This document shows positions 44,334 to 56,482 of a stretch of 64,000 bases of DNA, in pieces. How positions within the stretch are numbered: the first letter of the stretch is position 1; each line of letters starts with the position of its first letter. Location: the NCBI RefSeq assembly GCF_035046485.1, contig NC_085137.1, forward strand, positions 248,719,233-248,783,232. The letters are read 5' to 3'. The notes beneath the pieces were generated by a model. That model worked only from the letters and a program-made list of their open reading frames with translations, ran no database searches and had not been told where the DNA came from. The DNA comes from Aedes albopictus. Taxonomy: Eukaryota; Arthropoda; Insecta; Diptera; Culicidae. The translations under genes and the position numbers were made by a program.

Positions 44334-46124
44334 ATTTTCAGCGCTATAAGCTTCAGTCATTTGCTTTCTGTTGTGTAACCATCGAGTAAAAGCAGTCAAC
44401 GCTGAATAAAAGGAAAGCTAGTCAAATATAAATCATAAGCTAATACACGACTGCAAAACAAGCATCATACAGCTACCAAACTCGATTTTCAGAAATTCAT
44501 TGCTTGTCACTGGGGCTGCATTTACTCCACCGTATTCCAACTCCGGGAGATTTCCCGGAAGATGTGAAAACATGAACACATCGAATAGGAGTCCCCACTA
44601 ACAAAACAGCTGCTACTATACAGTACAATTCGTTATACCGACAAATCCCCAAACCAGCAGCGCTTTAAAGGCCGTTATGCGATTTCATTACGGCTAGAAG
44701 CTGTAATAAAGAAACTGTTGATTTACCAACACGGCTTGTCGGATATAAACATTATTGTCAAAACGAAGTTTATGCGGGATATATAGCTACTACACAAGTT
44801 CTTTACAGCTATCCATCTATGTGCTGTGAAATTATTCGGGTTGCTTTTATTGCACTTACATTCAATGCCGGAAGATTTGCCGGAAGATGTGCAAATCGAG
44901 TAAGAGTCCCAGCCACTACAACAGCTGCTTTTATACAGTCAGGCTTATTCTGCGCGGCGTGTGAGGTGAGACGGACGGTTTCATCTCACATGACGTGAGA
45001 CGACTAATGCAAATCAAATGAGGCGAGTCGACTTTTGTCACCTCATTCGACTCATCTCACCTCACACGCCGCGCAGAATAAGCCTGAGTACGTTTTGTAA
45101 TGTTGCCAAAACACAAAACAGCAGCGCTTCGTAGCCGTTTAAAGCACACTCTTTCAGCTAGAAGCTGTGAAGAAGAATCTGTTGGCGCAACCACACAGCT
45201 TGTTCAATGTAAACATTATTGCGTTTGACGTTTCACAAGCTTTTACAGCAAGATGAAGTTGGGTAAGGTTTCTTGTGGCACAATTATGAAGCCTTGTCTG
45301 GAGTAAAACAAAACGGGCTATTTTCTATGTTATTTATGATAGCAGTGTGGCAGCGAGGACATCATCGGGACCAGTGGATACGGAGATCGGGAGTTCGATT
45401 CCAAGTAGCGGCAAGTACTTTAATTATTCAATTTTAAAAGTGATAATTCCAGTTCCACATGTATTGCATCACGGTATCCATAACCTAATTATATTTAATC
45501 GTTTAATTTAGGGATACCGTAAAACTATTATTTAACAATTGCGAAAAGGCTGAAAAAGCGCCTTCTCAAGATGTTATTCAGTTAGTGGTTACATAGGAGC
45601 CGAGAAAAGAGCTATGACTAGGTGGCATAGAAGCTGATCGCACAGCATGTACAAGCTGATTAAGTTCGCCAGATTCATTGGTATAGGGCTCGCATAGAAG
45701 CTTCCGTCCATATTGCGCGCAAACCCCAAAATTTTATTCCCACCTTTGGGTTTCCGCGCCGAAGACCCAGCGCCAGATTCGGCGACAAAGAAAACTAACA
45801 GCAGTCGCCGGACAGTTGGCAATCCTGATATTTGACGGCGGCCGCCCGGTAGTCATGGGAGTGGATTGTTGTCACGCAAATAGATCTTTTCGCTAAAAAT
45901 GCATGTGTATTGAGTTATTGTTGACAGATTTTCTGCAGTGTTAGTGTGAAATTCAGCGATTTTCTGTATCGCGTAAGCCTTCGCTGGAAGAAAACGTCAT
46001 GTTGTTCAGCGAAGCAAGGAAAATTTTCAGTGAAAAAAGCAATATGTACAACACAGTAACTCAGCATCAAGCCGTATTAAGGACGCTTTGTTGACGTTTA
46101 CATTCACAATAAATGTTAGTTGGG
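44334..46124. mobile_element. 1791-bp TIR element, copy 1, CG duplication
   Basis: CCCAACTAACATTT at the left, AAATGTTAGTTGGG at the right, with CG at 44332-44333 and 46125-46126. The empty site GCAACGATGGACGG is intact in the RT copy at about 7500. Internal sequence is shared with copy 2 in opposite orientation. It carries a B-box-like AGTTCGATTCC (45392) but no transposase. Confidence 0.88.
44940..45086. mobile_element. 147-bp MITE nested in copy 1, AGT duplication
   Basis: CAGGCTTATTCTGCGCGGCG and its inverse, flanked by AGT (44937-44939 and 45087-45089). The neighbouring unit ATACAGTACAATTC near 44620 shows a similar empty sequence. Confidence 0.85.
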
Positions 46125-47500
46125 CGTTGCTCTTATCAGTCTGGTGGTTCCCGGGAAAGCTGTTCTCGTCCATGATTTTCCATAGCTCTGTGCGGTCTAT
46201 ACTGTCGTATGCCGCTTTGAAGTCGATGAACAGGTGGTGCGTTGGGACCTGGTATTCACGGCATTTCTGGAGGATTTGCCGTACGGTGAAGATCTGATCC
46301 GTTGTCGACCGGCCGTCGATGAAACCGGCTTGGTCCCTTCCCACGAGCTCATTTACTTTAGGTGAAAGACGACGGAAGATGATCTGGGATAGCACTTTGT
46401 AGGCGGCATTCAAAATGGTGATCGCTCGAAAGTTCTCACACATTAACTTGTCGCCTTTCTTGTGGATGAGACAGATCCCTTCCTTCCACTCCTCCGGTAG
46501 CTGTTCGGTTTCCCAGATCTTGACTACTAACGGGTGCAGACAGGTGGCCAACTTTTCCGAGCCCATCTTGATGAGTTCTGCTGCGATACCGTCCTTACCA
46601 GCCGCTTTGTTGTTTTTGAGCTGGTGGATGGCATCCTTAACTTCCCTCAGCGTGGGAGTTGGTTCGTTTCCGTCCTCTACTGCACCAACATAGTCATTTC
46701 CTCCGCTGCCTTGGTCCTCCGTGCCTACATTCTCTTCGCCATTCAGGTGTTCGTCGAAGTGCTGCTTCCACCTTTCGATCACCTCACGCGTGTCCGTCAG
46801 GAGGCTTCCGTCCTTATTCCTGCAGATTTCGGCTTGCCTGCCGTAGCCTTTGCGGGATGCGTTGAGCTTCTGGCAAAACTTACGTTTTTCTTGTGAACGG
46901 CACAGCAGTTCCATTTCCTCGCACTCTGCTTCCTCCAGGCGGCGCTTTTTCTCCCGGAAGAGACGGGTCTGCTGCTTCCGCTCCTGTCTGTATCGCTCCA
47001 CATTCTGTCGGGTTCCATGCTGCAGCATTACCCCCCGCGCTGCATCCTTCTCCTCCAGAACCGCTCTGCACTCCTCGTTGAACCAATCGTTTCGTCGACT
47101 CCGTTCTACGTACCCGATAGTGCTCTCGGCGGCGTTGTTGATGGCTGCTTTAACTGTACTCCAGCAGTCCTCTAGAGGGGCCACATCGAGCACACCCTCA
47201 TCCGGCAACGCTGCCTCGAGATTCTGCGCGTATATGGTGGCGACATCCGGTTGCTTCAGTCGCTCTAGATCGTACCGGGACGGCCGCCGGTACTGTACAT
47301 TGTTAATAACGGAGAGTTTTGGGCGCAGTTTAACCATCACCAGGTAGGTAGAGACCAGAGTCGATATTAGCGCCACGATAGGTCCTGACGTCGATAATGT
47401 CGGAGAAGTGCCGTCCATCAATCAGAACGTGGTCGATTTGCGATTCCGTTTGTTGTGGTGATCTCCAGGTGTAACGATACGGGAGGCTGTGAAACCATGT

Positions 47501-48299
47501 GTGTTGCTTGGAAAGACCCTCAAACTACGACAACTACCAACACTAACAATATTCTCCATACTTGTATCCTCCATTCTGCAGGCCTATTGACATATATCGC
47601 TAAGTACCAGCTAAGCGTTTTTCTTCTGTCTCCCAAGCTACTATTGTTTACCGAGCCCCTATCAACTAGCCCCTTGCAACCGAGCAATTTCCGTTAATAA
47701 GCTCCTACTGTCACCAGGATTCTTCCGCCGCCGAGTACCTGCTGCCATCCTGATCCTACGGTCGTCTCGATCTCTCTAGATCTCGGCACAGTTTCCGGGA
47801 ATCCTCGCCTCTCGGTACCTGAACGACTATTGACACCCAGCCTGATTATCTCTTTGCATCATTTCGCAAGCCACTGCCAGATATTTCTACCAGATCGGTA
47901 CCTTCCTTCTACATTCTAGTTCATCTACCGACATTTACACTTAGCTGCACTAAAATGTCGGATTTCTGTTTTCCTCGGACTTGGAGTGTTTCATACAACT
48001 GTTAAGAGTTAACATATCTCCATCCCTCCATTTGTGATACCAGCGGATCAAGATCTCTTGATAACTCAATGCGAACCTTTACCAAGAGAGAACCCTGTTC
48101 ATTCAGAGTCCGGAATCGAACAATTTCAATGAGACCAAGCCATGAGGATGATATTAGGAGGACTGAATAACCTACGGAGAGCATAGACTGTCGGTAAAGA
48201 AGAACTTAGGCGGAAGTTTGCTAATTTACCGTAACATGTAACGTATAGCCGCCACTTCAGCAACGTAAATGCTGTAAACACCGAAATCAGTCAAGTCGC
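47501..48299. other. Noncoding between the two RTE-type copies
   Basis: CT-rich sequence (47640-47960) without a frame or element border that I can define. Confidence 0.4.
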
Positions 48300-50890
48300 A
48301 TGAACCGAAGATATGATCCGAGATTACTTACTTACTTTCAGTCCTGGGCACCCACGGTGGTGCAGAGGGCCGAATTGAAAGATCTCCATTCTGGACGAAT
48401 GCCAGCCATCGCCTTGATCTGTGACCAGGTCAAATTTCTGTCGACTTCCTTTGTTTCCTTGTTGAGGCTGCGCCGTCATGAGCCTCTGCTGCGATGTCCT
48501 GCTGGGTTCCAATCTAACGCTTACTTGCAGATTTCGTACTCGCCCCTGCGCCCGAATTTTTGTCGCATTCGGCTTTCGATGACATCGACGATGGAACTCC
48601 ACGTTGGAGATCCAATTGTGAGGCCATCATGCGCAAATAATATACATACCGCAGGCCTGCAGCCGTTGAGTGTTCTTCACTGGTACACACCAAGCTTCAC
48701 TGGCGTACAGCAGCACAGATTTCACTTTCGAGTTAAAAATTCGGATTTTGGTGCGTCGACTAATCTGATTGTTTTTCCATACATTTCTTAAACTCGCAAA
48801 GGCAGCCCTCGCCTTCTTGATCCGTGCACCTATGTCGATCTTGGTGCCACCATCGGCCGCCATGTGGCTACCAAGATATTGGAAGCTTTCAGCATTCTCC
48901 ACTGCTTGCCCAGCTACCGTGAAGCTGGAAGGGTTGGACGTGTTTACATCTAACGATTTGGTCTTGTTGACGTTGTTGGTGAGATCTGCCACCGAGGAGC
49001 GATCGACATGATCATCGAGCGCCGTTGAGCTAAGTGAACAACGTCATCAGCCAGTTCGAAGTTATTTAGATGCTCCATGGTAATGGGCTGCAACAGCAAC
49101 CCACGATTTGGTTCATGATCAATCGCACCTACCAGGATCTCGTCGATGACGAAGAGGAACAGTAGCGGTGATAGGATATATCATTGCCTCACTGCAGCAG
49201 CGACCCGAATAGGATCGGACAAGACACCGTTGTGCAGTACTCTACACGAATTGCCACGTACTGTGAGGACGATGATTGTCTCAGGGACACCCTTGCGCCT
49301 AAAGGGTTGTTTTCGTGATTGGGACGGCTTTTTCGTAATCAATGAACACCAGGTAGAGAGATTCTTGGAATTCATTGATTTGCTCCAAGATGGTACGGAG
49401 CGTGACAATATGGTCCACACAGGATCATCCGGCACGGAATCCTGCTCGATGCCGCCGGAGAGTTGCGTCAATCTTGTCCTGTCTTTGGTTAAGGATTACT
49501 TTGCAGAGGACTTTGAGAATGATGCGCAGCAAGATGATATCCCGCCAATTATCGCATACAGTCAGGTCACCCTATTTGGGCAGCTTTACTAAGACGCCTT
49601 GCATCCAGTCGACCGGAAATGTGCGTTTTCCCATATGTTGCAGAATACTTGATGCAGCAGCTGTGCATATATTACGGGGTCAGCTTTGAACATCTCGGCT
49701 GATATGCCATCGACCCCCGGGGCCCTGTACGATTTCATGCTACGAACGGCTGTTTCTATCTCCGACAATGATGGAGCTTCGGTGTTGACACGGGTAATGC
49801 GTCGAAACCTTGGCGGATCATGCTGAGGTGTTGGTGGCGTGGCCGATACTTGAAAAAGGTTTCCAAAGTGCTCGAACCAGCATTTCAGCTGGTCCGGCTG
49901 GTAAATAACTGTCCAGATGTATCTTTTACGGGCATCGTAGCATTCATCTTAGTCCCACTCTGCCGACGTGAGACATCGTAGAGGGGACGGATGTCGCCGG
50001 TGTTTGCGGCTTTCTCGCCTTCTTCGGCCAGTGAGTCCGCCCAAGATTTTTTGTCCCGCCTACATAAGCGCTTCAATTCCTTTTCGAGTGCCGAATGCCG
50101 CTGACGGGCTACGACTTTGGCTCCTCGTGTTTTCGCTCGCTATATCACTTTGGCGTTCTTTCGCTCCTCTATGTTCTTACAGGTGTCATCTGTGATCCAC
50201 TGCTTTCTCTGGGTGCGTAACTCACTCAAATTATTCTCGCCGGTGACGATGATGGCGTTCTTGATGGCGCTCCATTGGTTTTCCACGCTTCAACCTTCCG
50301 GAATATCCGCAACACGGTTCTCCAGTTCCTCGACGAAGGACCTTTTCACCGTAGCGTCTTCCAGTCGGCTTGTGTTGAACCGGCGCTCGATTTTTTCCTC
50401 CTGTCGGTGGATCCTCGCAATGCGCAGCCGGATTTCGCCGATAGGAAATGATAGTCGGACGCAATGTCGGCGCTTCGTTTGTTTCGCACATCAAGAAGGC
50501 TCCGTCTCCATTTCCTGCTGATGCAGATGTGGTCGATTTGATTTTCCGTGACGCCATCACGGGAAACCCATGCCACTTTGTGCACTGGTCGATGGGGAAA
50601 GAGCGATCCCCCAAATACCATGTCATGGCGTCCCATGACGTGCTCATAGTCCGAGTTGTCGAAACCAACCTTCGCGTTGAAGTTGCCCATGAGGATCTTG
50701 ATATCCTTTTGGACCTTTTGCAATCTTATCCACCAGAGAATTCTGTCGACTGTAAAAGTTCTCTTTGTTTTGCAATTCGGCAGCATCGGTTGGCGCGTAA
50801 CATTGGTGTGGAAGTGCTCAAAGAACACAAAGTTGACCAGAGGCCGTCCAAGATCCAGTGGGAACGTACAGCTGCAAGGAAGAAGTAGAA
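48300..50890 (-). pseudogene. Second RTE-type retrotransposon, degenerate
   Basis: Read from 50890 down: APE endonuclease (ILMGNFNAKVGFDNSDYE, HKVAWVSRDGVTENQIDHIC, ADIASDYHF where SDH is usual), then a heavily broken RT across 50080-49180, then the C-terminal region AESFQYLGSHMAADGGTKID, IGARIKKARAAFASLRNVW and KVKSVLLYASEAW. The wording differs from the 43290-47500 family, so this is a separate lineage. Many stops and frame changes, no intact domain. Confidence 0.82.
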
Positions 50891-51576
50891 CTCATTTGGG
50901 AAATTTGTGCTCCTGTCAAAAACTCAAATATCTACTAAAACGACACCGGGGATTTTATAACTCCAAGAGTTCTAAAGAATATCTTTATACACTTCTCAAG
51001 AATATAATTGAAGAGATTCATACTGGCTATAATCGCTGGGTTTCCTATTCATAAGGGACACTTATAGGTAGTACTCAATCGTTGCGTTTGTCTTGGAGTT
51101 GCTCAATAAAAATGTTGCTAAGAAGTAGAGACCCAACTAACATGTGTTGTGAATGTTAACGTCAACAAATCATTCTCAGTACGGCTTGATACTGAGTTAC
51201 TGTGTTGTATATATAGAGACGGAAGCTACTATCCAAGCCCTATACCAATGAATCTGGCGAACTTAATTAACATGTACATGCTGTGCGAACAGCTTCTATG
51301 CCACCAAGTCATAGTTCTTTTCGCGGCTCTTATGTAACCACTAACTGTATAAAAAATCTTAAAAGGCGCTTTTTCAGCCTTCTAACAGCTGTTATATAAT
51401 AGTTATGTTATGGGGCAACCCCAAATCATCGGATTGCGAATGGTTGAAATAATTTACGGTAACTGGAAGTACCGCTTTTGAAATTAGAACAATTAAAGTA
51501 CCTGCCGTTACTTGGAATCGAACTCCCTATCTCTGTATCCACTGGTTCCGATGATGTCGTCGCTGTTAAACTGTTG

Positions 51577-52558
51577 CACTAAAAGACGGCTTGCGGTAAT
51601 GATCAGCATGAAAATGTTTTCAAATTTACCATGGAAAATCGTGATCATCGACCCACAAATGCTTCTTGTGTGCGTTTTGTGTCCTCTATTATCAACCGGT
51701 TCGATAGCCGAGTGGTAGCGTCTGAGCCTGGCGAACTCAAGGTTCTTGGTTCGAATCTGGTTGCCAACATTTTTTTTTTAATTGTAAATCGGGTCCATGG
51801 TAAAATTGAAAACATTAATCTGTTGAATTGAAACGAAGCTCAGTCTGCACGAATTTAGTGGTGTTGGTACCATCAGGGTACCAGATTCCGCTCATCTAAG
51901 GCCAGTTTTGCAGAAAAACATCATCTGTTAAATGACTGGTAAGCCAATTTGTAATGTTTTTGCATTTTAAGTTAGTTTAATCTAAGTACAATCAGATACA
52001 AAACAAGACTTATGTAGAACTTTTCATAAAAGTATGATTTTATTACAATTTGTGTGAGACCAAAGTGGTCCTAATTCCGCTCACGGACAAATGTATGCCA
52101 TCTTTTAAATAGACTTTTGCGGAAAAGTGAATTATTTTTGGAACTCCTATGTTTTTACAATTATTTTTTTCCTGCTCAGCGGGAGTGTATAATAGTGATT
52201 GAATACACTGTGTACTAATATCGACAGTTTTTACAATTTTCGCGTATTTTTTTGCGTGAGCGGTTATTGGAACACATAAAATTTCCAACGGCTTTTTTGA
52301 GTCCAATAGCCGCTCAAAAAATTCTACTGTTTTGTTTTTAAAATTTATGTTATTTGGTAAATATTGCATAAAATGGCTTTGCTCTCATTGATTTCATATT
52401 GTCCAAGAATATCAGCGACGAAAAGGGGGTATTTATGCGTGAAAACTTGAGTTTTGCAACAGTGAGCGGTTATTGGGTCATGAGCGGTTACTGGTACACT
52501 GACGGTATTTAAATTAACCCTCACAATAGTAATTTCAACTGCAAGCCGTCTTTCAGTG
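51577..52558. mobile_element. 982-bp CACTA-ended element inside copy 2
   Basis: CACTAAAAGACGGCTTGC and the inverse of CACTGAAAGACGGCTTGC form the ends, with TG on both sides. CACT(A/G) ends plus a 2-bp target are typical of the EnSpm/CACTA group. A smaller repeat with CAGGGTACCAGATTCCGCTC-type ends (about 51871-52508) is nested inside. No transposase. Confidence 0.7.
51697..51770 (+). mobile_element. tRNA-like sequence, probable SINE head
   Basis: A-box-like TAGCCGAGTGGTAGCG and B box GGTTCGAATCT with GTTCGA and CCAAC ends. It is inside a transposon and followed by T-rich DNA. A genuine tRNA is unlikely. Confidence 0.5.
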
Positions 52559-52979
52559 TGTACCTATATAAAAAGCAAAGAAAATAGCCCGTTTTCTTTT
52601 ACACTAGACAAGGCTTATGCTGCAGTTATGCTGCAAGAATGCTTACTCAACTTCATCTAGTTGAAAAAGCATGTGAAACTTCAAACGGAATAATGCTCAC
52701 ATCGAGGTTTACATTCAACAAGCTGTGTGATTGCACTGCCACAGCTTCTAGCTGAAAGAATGATCTATAGAAGACTTCAAAGCGCTGCTGATATCACATA
52801 AAGAGTTTCAAAGCGCTGTTGTTTTGTGATTTCGGAGTTGTATGGTAGGTATTAACATTGCAGCTTATGGTTTATTTTTGACTAGCGTTTTTTTCCAGCG
52901 TTCACTGCTTGAATTCAGCTGTTATGCAGCAGAAAGCAAAATACTGAAAGCTTATAGCGCTGAAAATGTTATTTGGGGA

Positions 52980-54904
52980 ACCCTAAACACATTGACATTG
53001 ATCCCAATCACATTTTGCAATAAAGTTCCATAAAATAGAAAATTCCCTGATTCAACAGAATTCCCTGAAAATTATTTCGAATTGTAATGAAATTTTCCTC
53101 ATAATTCTATGCTTCCAGGCACGTGTGATGGTTCACCATCTTGTCATAGTTCTTACCGATTCAGTTCCACCCCCATTCAACAAGGAAGAAGGGCAATTGT
53201 TTCGCCGGAAAACCACGCGCTGAACTGTTGTAATGATATTACACAGCTAATTCATTGAAACGATGAATGGTTTGCAAAATTTTTGCATCTAGATTCTAGA
53301 TATGTAAACAGACTATGTCTATCAAATGGATTGGTTGTTATTACAGAAGATGACTAAAAGGACGAATAGAGAAAGATTATTTGGCTTGAATAATATATTT
53401 GTAAGTTGAAATAGGATTTAAAAAAACTGGTAAAATGTATCTAGACCTGCAAAAAACGTTTCACGGCTTGAACAATGCCTTTTCAAAACATATAAATGAA
53501 TCCGAAACATTCGCCTCGTGTTTTTGCCTGTACTTTTCTTTTCCGTTGTCGGGTGTTTTTCTATAAATTTGCGCTTGTGTATTGCTATCAGGTAATATGA
53601 TGAAACAACGTTACTCTTGTCGTCGACGTCTCTCTAATGATTTCCTATATCAATTCTACCACATTTTGGGGGTTAATTGTGTGTGTGTTTGTTTGTTCTA
53701 TCCGAACTGGAATTCAGCTGCACCGTTTGAATATCTTAGGGTCCATAAACGGAATATAAAAGAAAGAACAAAAAGTACACGAAATAATTGTTGTTGTAAA
53801 AACATTTCCAACGACCCGCGTCGGTACTGTACGAACTGAACCAGAAAACGAAACATTTCGACTGAATACTACCCCTGGGAACAAAGGAAGTGAAATTAAA
53901 CTGAAAGAACGAAACCGTAATTAATCTACACTTTATTTATAATAAATCAAATCATTAATTAACAACGTATTACGATTATATGAGTAAAATAAATACATTT
54001 TTACTTTGTTTTCACTTGATTTTCTTCATACTCTCCTGATCTGCCTGCCTACTGTGAACGGCCTTCGCGTTTTCATTGGATGCGGGCCACCCGATTACGA
54101 AGTCAATTTTGTTTTCCCTACACTTTTTTTGCGACAAGAATTCCATCTTGTTTGGGGGCAGAGATGTATCGTACCTGGCTCTCCGTTTCTTTCCGTCATT
54201 TTACATATTCTCCTATTCTCGGTCTCCCGTGTTTTGTATGTTTATGATTTTTTTTTAAATGTAGAAGTCTCTACACTGTTATACATATTTTTTCTCAATT
54301 AATTTGCATTTTATATCTTTTTTTCTTATCACTTTCTACACTAAGATCTAAAACTCACGTTGAAATCCATGAATGAGTCCTCTATACTTTTGTTACTTTT
54401 TTCTTCTTGTTTCAACACTATTTCTGCTTATTATAGTTTTCCCGTTTTTTTCTGGTTATCAAGAGAAACATAAAAAAATCTATTTAAAACGAACAGACAC
54501 AGACTATTGTTGAATGCAGTTTGAAAGGAAATGGAAAAGGGATTCGCCCAAACCTGGGGAATAGTCCTTGCTGGCTGGGGAGTGAAGATTCTTTCGTTAG
54601 AGTTGTTCTGTCGTAACCGGACAGGGCATAAGCAGAAGTAGAAGAAGAAGAAGAGATTTGCAACATATGTCGGTTGAACGAAACCACTTTTGGAAGCATT
54701 AAAAACGGGATAAGCTTTTCCTCTACGGCTTCTGTAGCTGGCGCTTTGATTTTTTCGTTATTTTTCAATTATCTATAAAATTCGATTACAGGAATTACTT
54801 TTCAGCGGATTAGAGTTGGACATTTGGTTGAGATGATGATAAATGCTCGCAATAGGGCAATAGTTGCTTTGGAAAAAGTTGCTACAATATGAATATTGTA
54901 TTGT
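52980..54904. other. Probable Cka 3' flank, no gene seen
   Basis: AT-rich, largely free of TIR structures. Plus-strand TTTATT (minus AATAAA) near 53936 could be a distal polyadenylation site for Cka. Not supported beyond motif. Confidence 0.3.
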
Positions 54905-54908
54905 TTAA

Positions 54909-55023
54909 CCCTCGAGCGATCGCGCTGTTGTATTTTGTACAACACGTTCAAAAAATCTCGCTTTTTGTACTCAGCACCAGTGTGGTGCTGACGCAGGTAG
55001 TCAACCGCGCGAGTTACGGAAGG
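54909..55023. mobile_element. 115-bp TTAA-flanked MITE
   Basis: Bordered by TTAA (54905-54908 and 55024-55027). CCCTCGAGCGATCGCGC at the left resembles the inverse of the right end (CCTTCCGTAACTCGCGCGG), and TTGTACAACAC follows as in the 58284-61714 element. TTAA targets point to piggyBac-type mobilisation. Confidence 0.75.
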
Positions 55024-55027
55024 TTAA

Positions 55028-56160
55028 ATTGCTTCACCGGAACTATTACCTTGAATTGAATTCTTGGAGAGGTATATCTGGAAGACTCCCGGAACGAACT
55101 TTGGTAGAATAAGTGGAGAAATAATTGTGAGATTCTCCGTAGAAATCCCTGGAGAACCCTACGAAGAATCCTAAGACAAGCCAGGGAGAGATACCAGGAG
55201 AATAATATTTGAAAAAGTCCCGGCAAGAAATCTTTGAAGAAATGCTAAAAGGAATCCGAGAGAAATTATAGGAGGAATGTTTTCTCGTGGGGCTAACGTT
55301 ATTCTCGGGTTGAAAACGACAGTTGATAATTAACATAATTCGCTCTTTGATTTAGGGTTTTGATACTTTGTAAATAAACATATAGGTGTCTCATAATCAG
55401 TGCTTTAAAACATGTTGGAAGAAATTTCAACACGGAATTTCCCTTGGAGGCAATATCGTGGAATGACAAAAATCCCCCTGGATGATTTATCATTTTAAGT
55501 TTGTGATTTGCTGAGACAAGGAAAAACTTGCTTAAAGATTTCCAAAAAACGAATTTTCCCTTGGGGTAATGCCGTAAAATGACGAAATTTCCTACAAAGG
55601 CTCATATCGATATCAAGGTTCCGAGCATTCATCATCATTTGCAACCAAATCCGAACCAACTAGGTCATGATTTTGTGAGTTCACGTGTGTGTATCGTCTG
55701 TCTGGCTGGCTATACTATCGCCAGCCGCTTTCTGTTTTCTGTTGTCATAATCGTAGGCGTTTGGATCATTTCCGCCGCTGCGGTTTGCCTCGGATTCAGC
55801 ACACCGACCTGAATATCGAACGCCTATGTTCTAGAGTTCTTCCGGTAGAAGTCGCTCGTGTGTGTTTGTTGTAAGAATGTATGCTATGTGTTTGAGTGTG
55901 TTATGTTTTTATGTGAGTTTTTGCTTTCTCTGTAAAAATTATCATGCAATATTACTAAGTCTGTTATTTTACTTCTCTGCTTTCAATCGTCAGCTTTTAA
56001 TATTTTTTGTTTGTAACTAGAATGTTCGTGATAATTAAAAACAACTACGGTTTGCCTGTTGCATCTAAGCGCGTATCGCGTATCTCTTGCTTAATTCTCT
56101 CTTTCCCGCACTGCGCTCTCGGATTTGTGTATACTACTTTTGTTTTATAAAGAACATGCC
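55028..56160. other. Cka 3' flank with low-complexity DNA
   Basis: A run of related GGAGAA and GAATCC motifs at 55075-55270 looks like a decayed short tandem repeat. No exon found. Confidence 0.35.
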
Positions 56161-56166
56161 TTTATT
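56161..56166 (-). terminator. Candidate polyadenylation signal of Cka
   Basis: AATAAA on the minus strand about 320 bases past the Cka stop codon. It is the nearest consensus signal. Confidence 0.4.
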
Positions 56167-56482
56167 CCATATTTTTTGTTTGAATCCGGATCAACTTTCG
56201 ACATGGGCGTACTTAGCAAGCGTGTGCGAACCATGTTTCCGCGTGTCAGTTCCACAGGCCGAGGTCACTTTGACGAGTTTTCAATGACCAATTTTGGACT
56301 TTGGGGGCTATTGAGACTGTATGGCCGTTGATCATCCTCGATCAGTGGAACTTGAACATCGCCACGTTTCACACCACTATCTGATCGACCAGATCATCGC
56401 CTACTAGTATTCCCTCCCACGCAACGCCTGCTGACTCTGTACATTTTTTGCATAAAAAAGTTTCAGCGTGGTGACTTACATA

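Larger units (their letters stand above)
43290..47500 (-). pseudogene. RTE-type non-LTR retrotransposon, interrupted
   Basis: Read from 47500 down. End of the APE endonuclease (IDHVLIDGRHFSDII, then IDSGLYLV where related copies suggest IDSDHYLV, so catalytic SDH is lost), linker (WFNEECRAVLEEKDAARG), RT N-part (NNKAAGKDGIAAELIK, LFIDFKAAYDSIDRTELW) to 46127. A 1791-bp TIR element follows, then RT continues from 44331 with GVQNSVRISGKLSSSFESR, GLRQGDGLSCLLFNIALEG and FANDMDIIAR (FADD altered to FAND). The C-terminal part (VVLYGHETWTMLEEDLQ, IRWAAHVARM) follows in other frames. Frameshifts, the element and a 42-bp retro-insert show it is dead. Family RTE/JAM1-like is provisional. Confidence 0.88.
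51133..52977. mobile_element. TIR element, copy 2, GA duplication
   Basis: CCCAACTAACATGTG to AATGTTATTTGGG with GA on both sides (51131-51132 and 52978-52979). Same family as 44334-46124 but reversed, and carrying the insertion at 51577-52558. Confidence 0.85.

Noticed and set aside
46850..47347. 165-codon plus-strand frame
   Set aside because: Antisense shadow of the RTE-type linker and endonuclease region on the minus strand.
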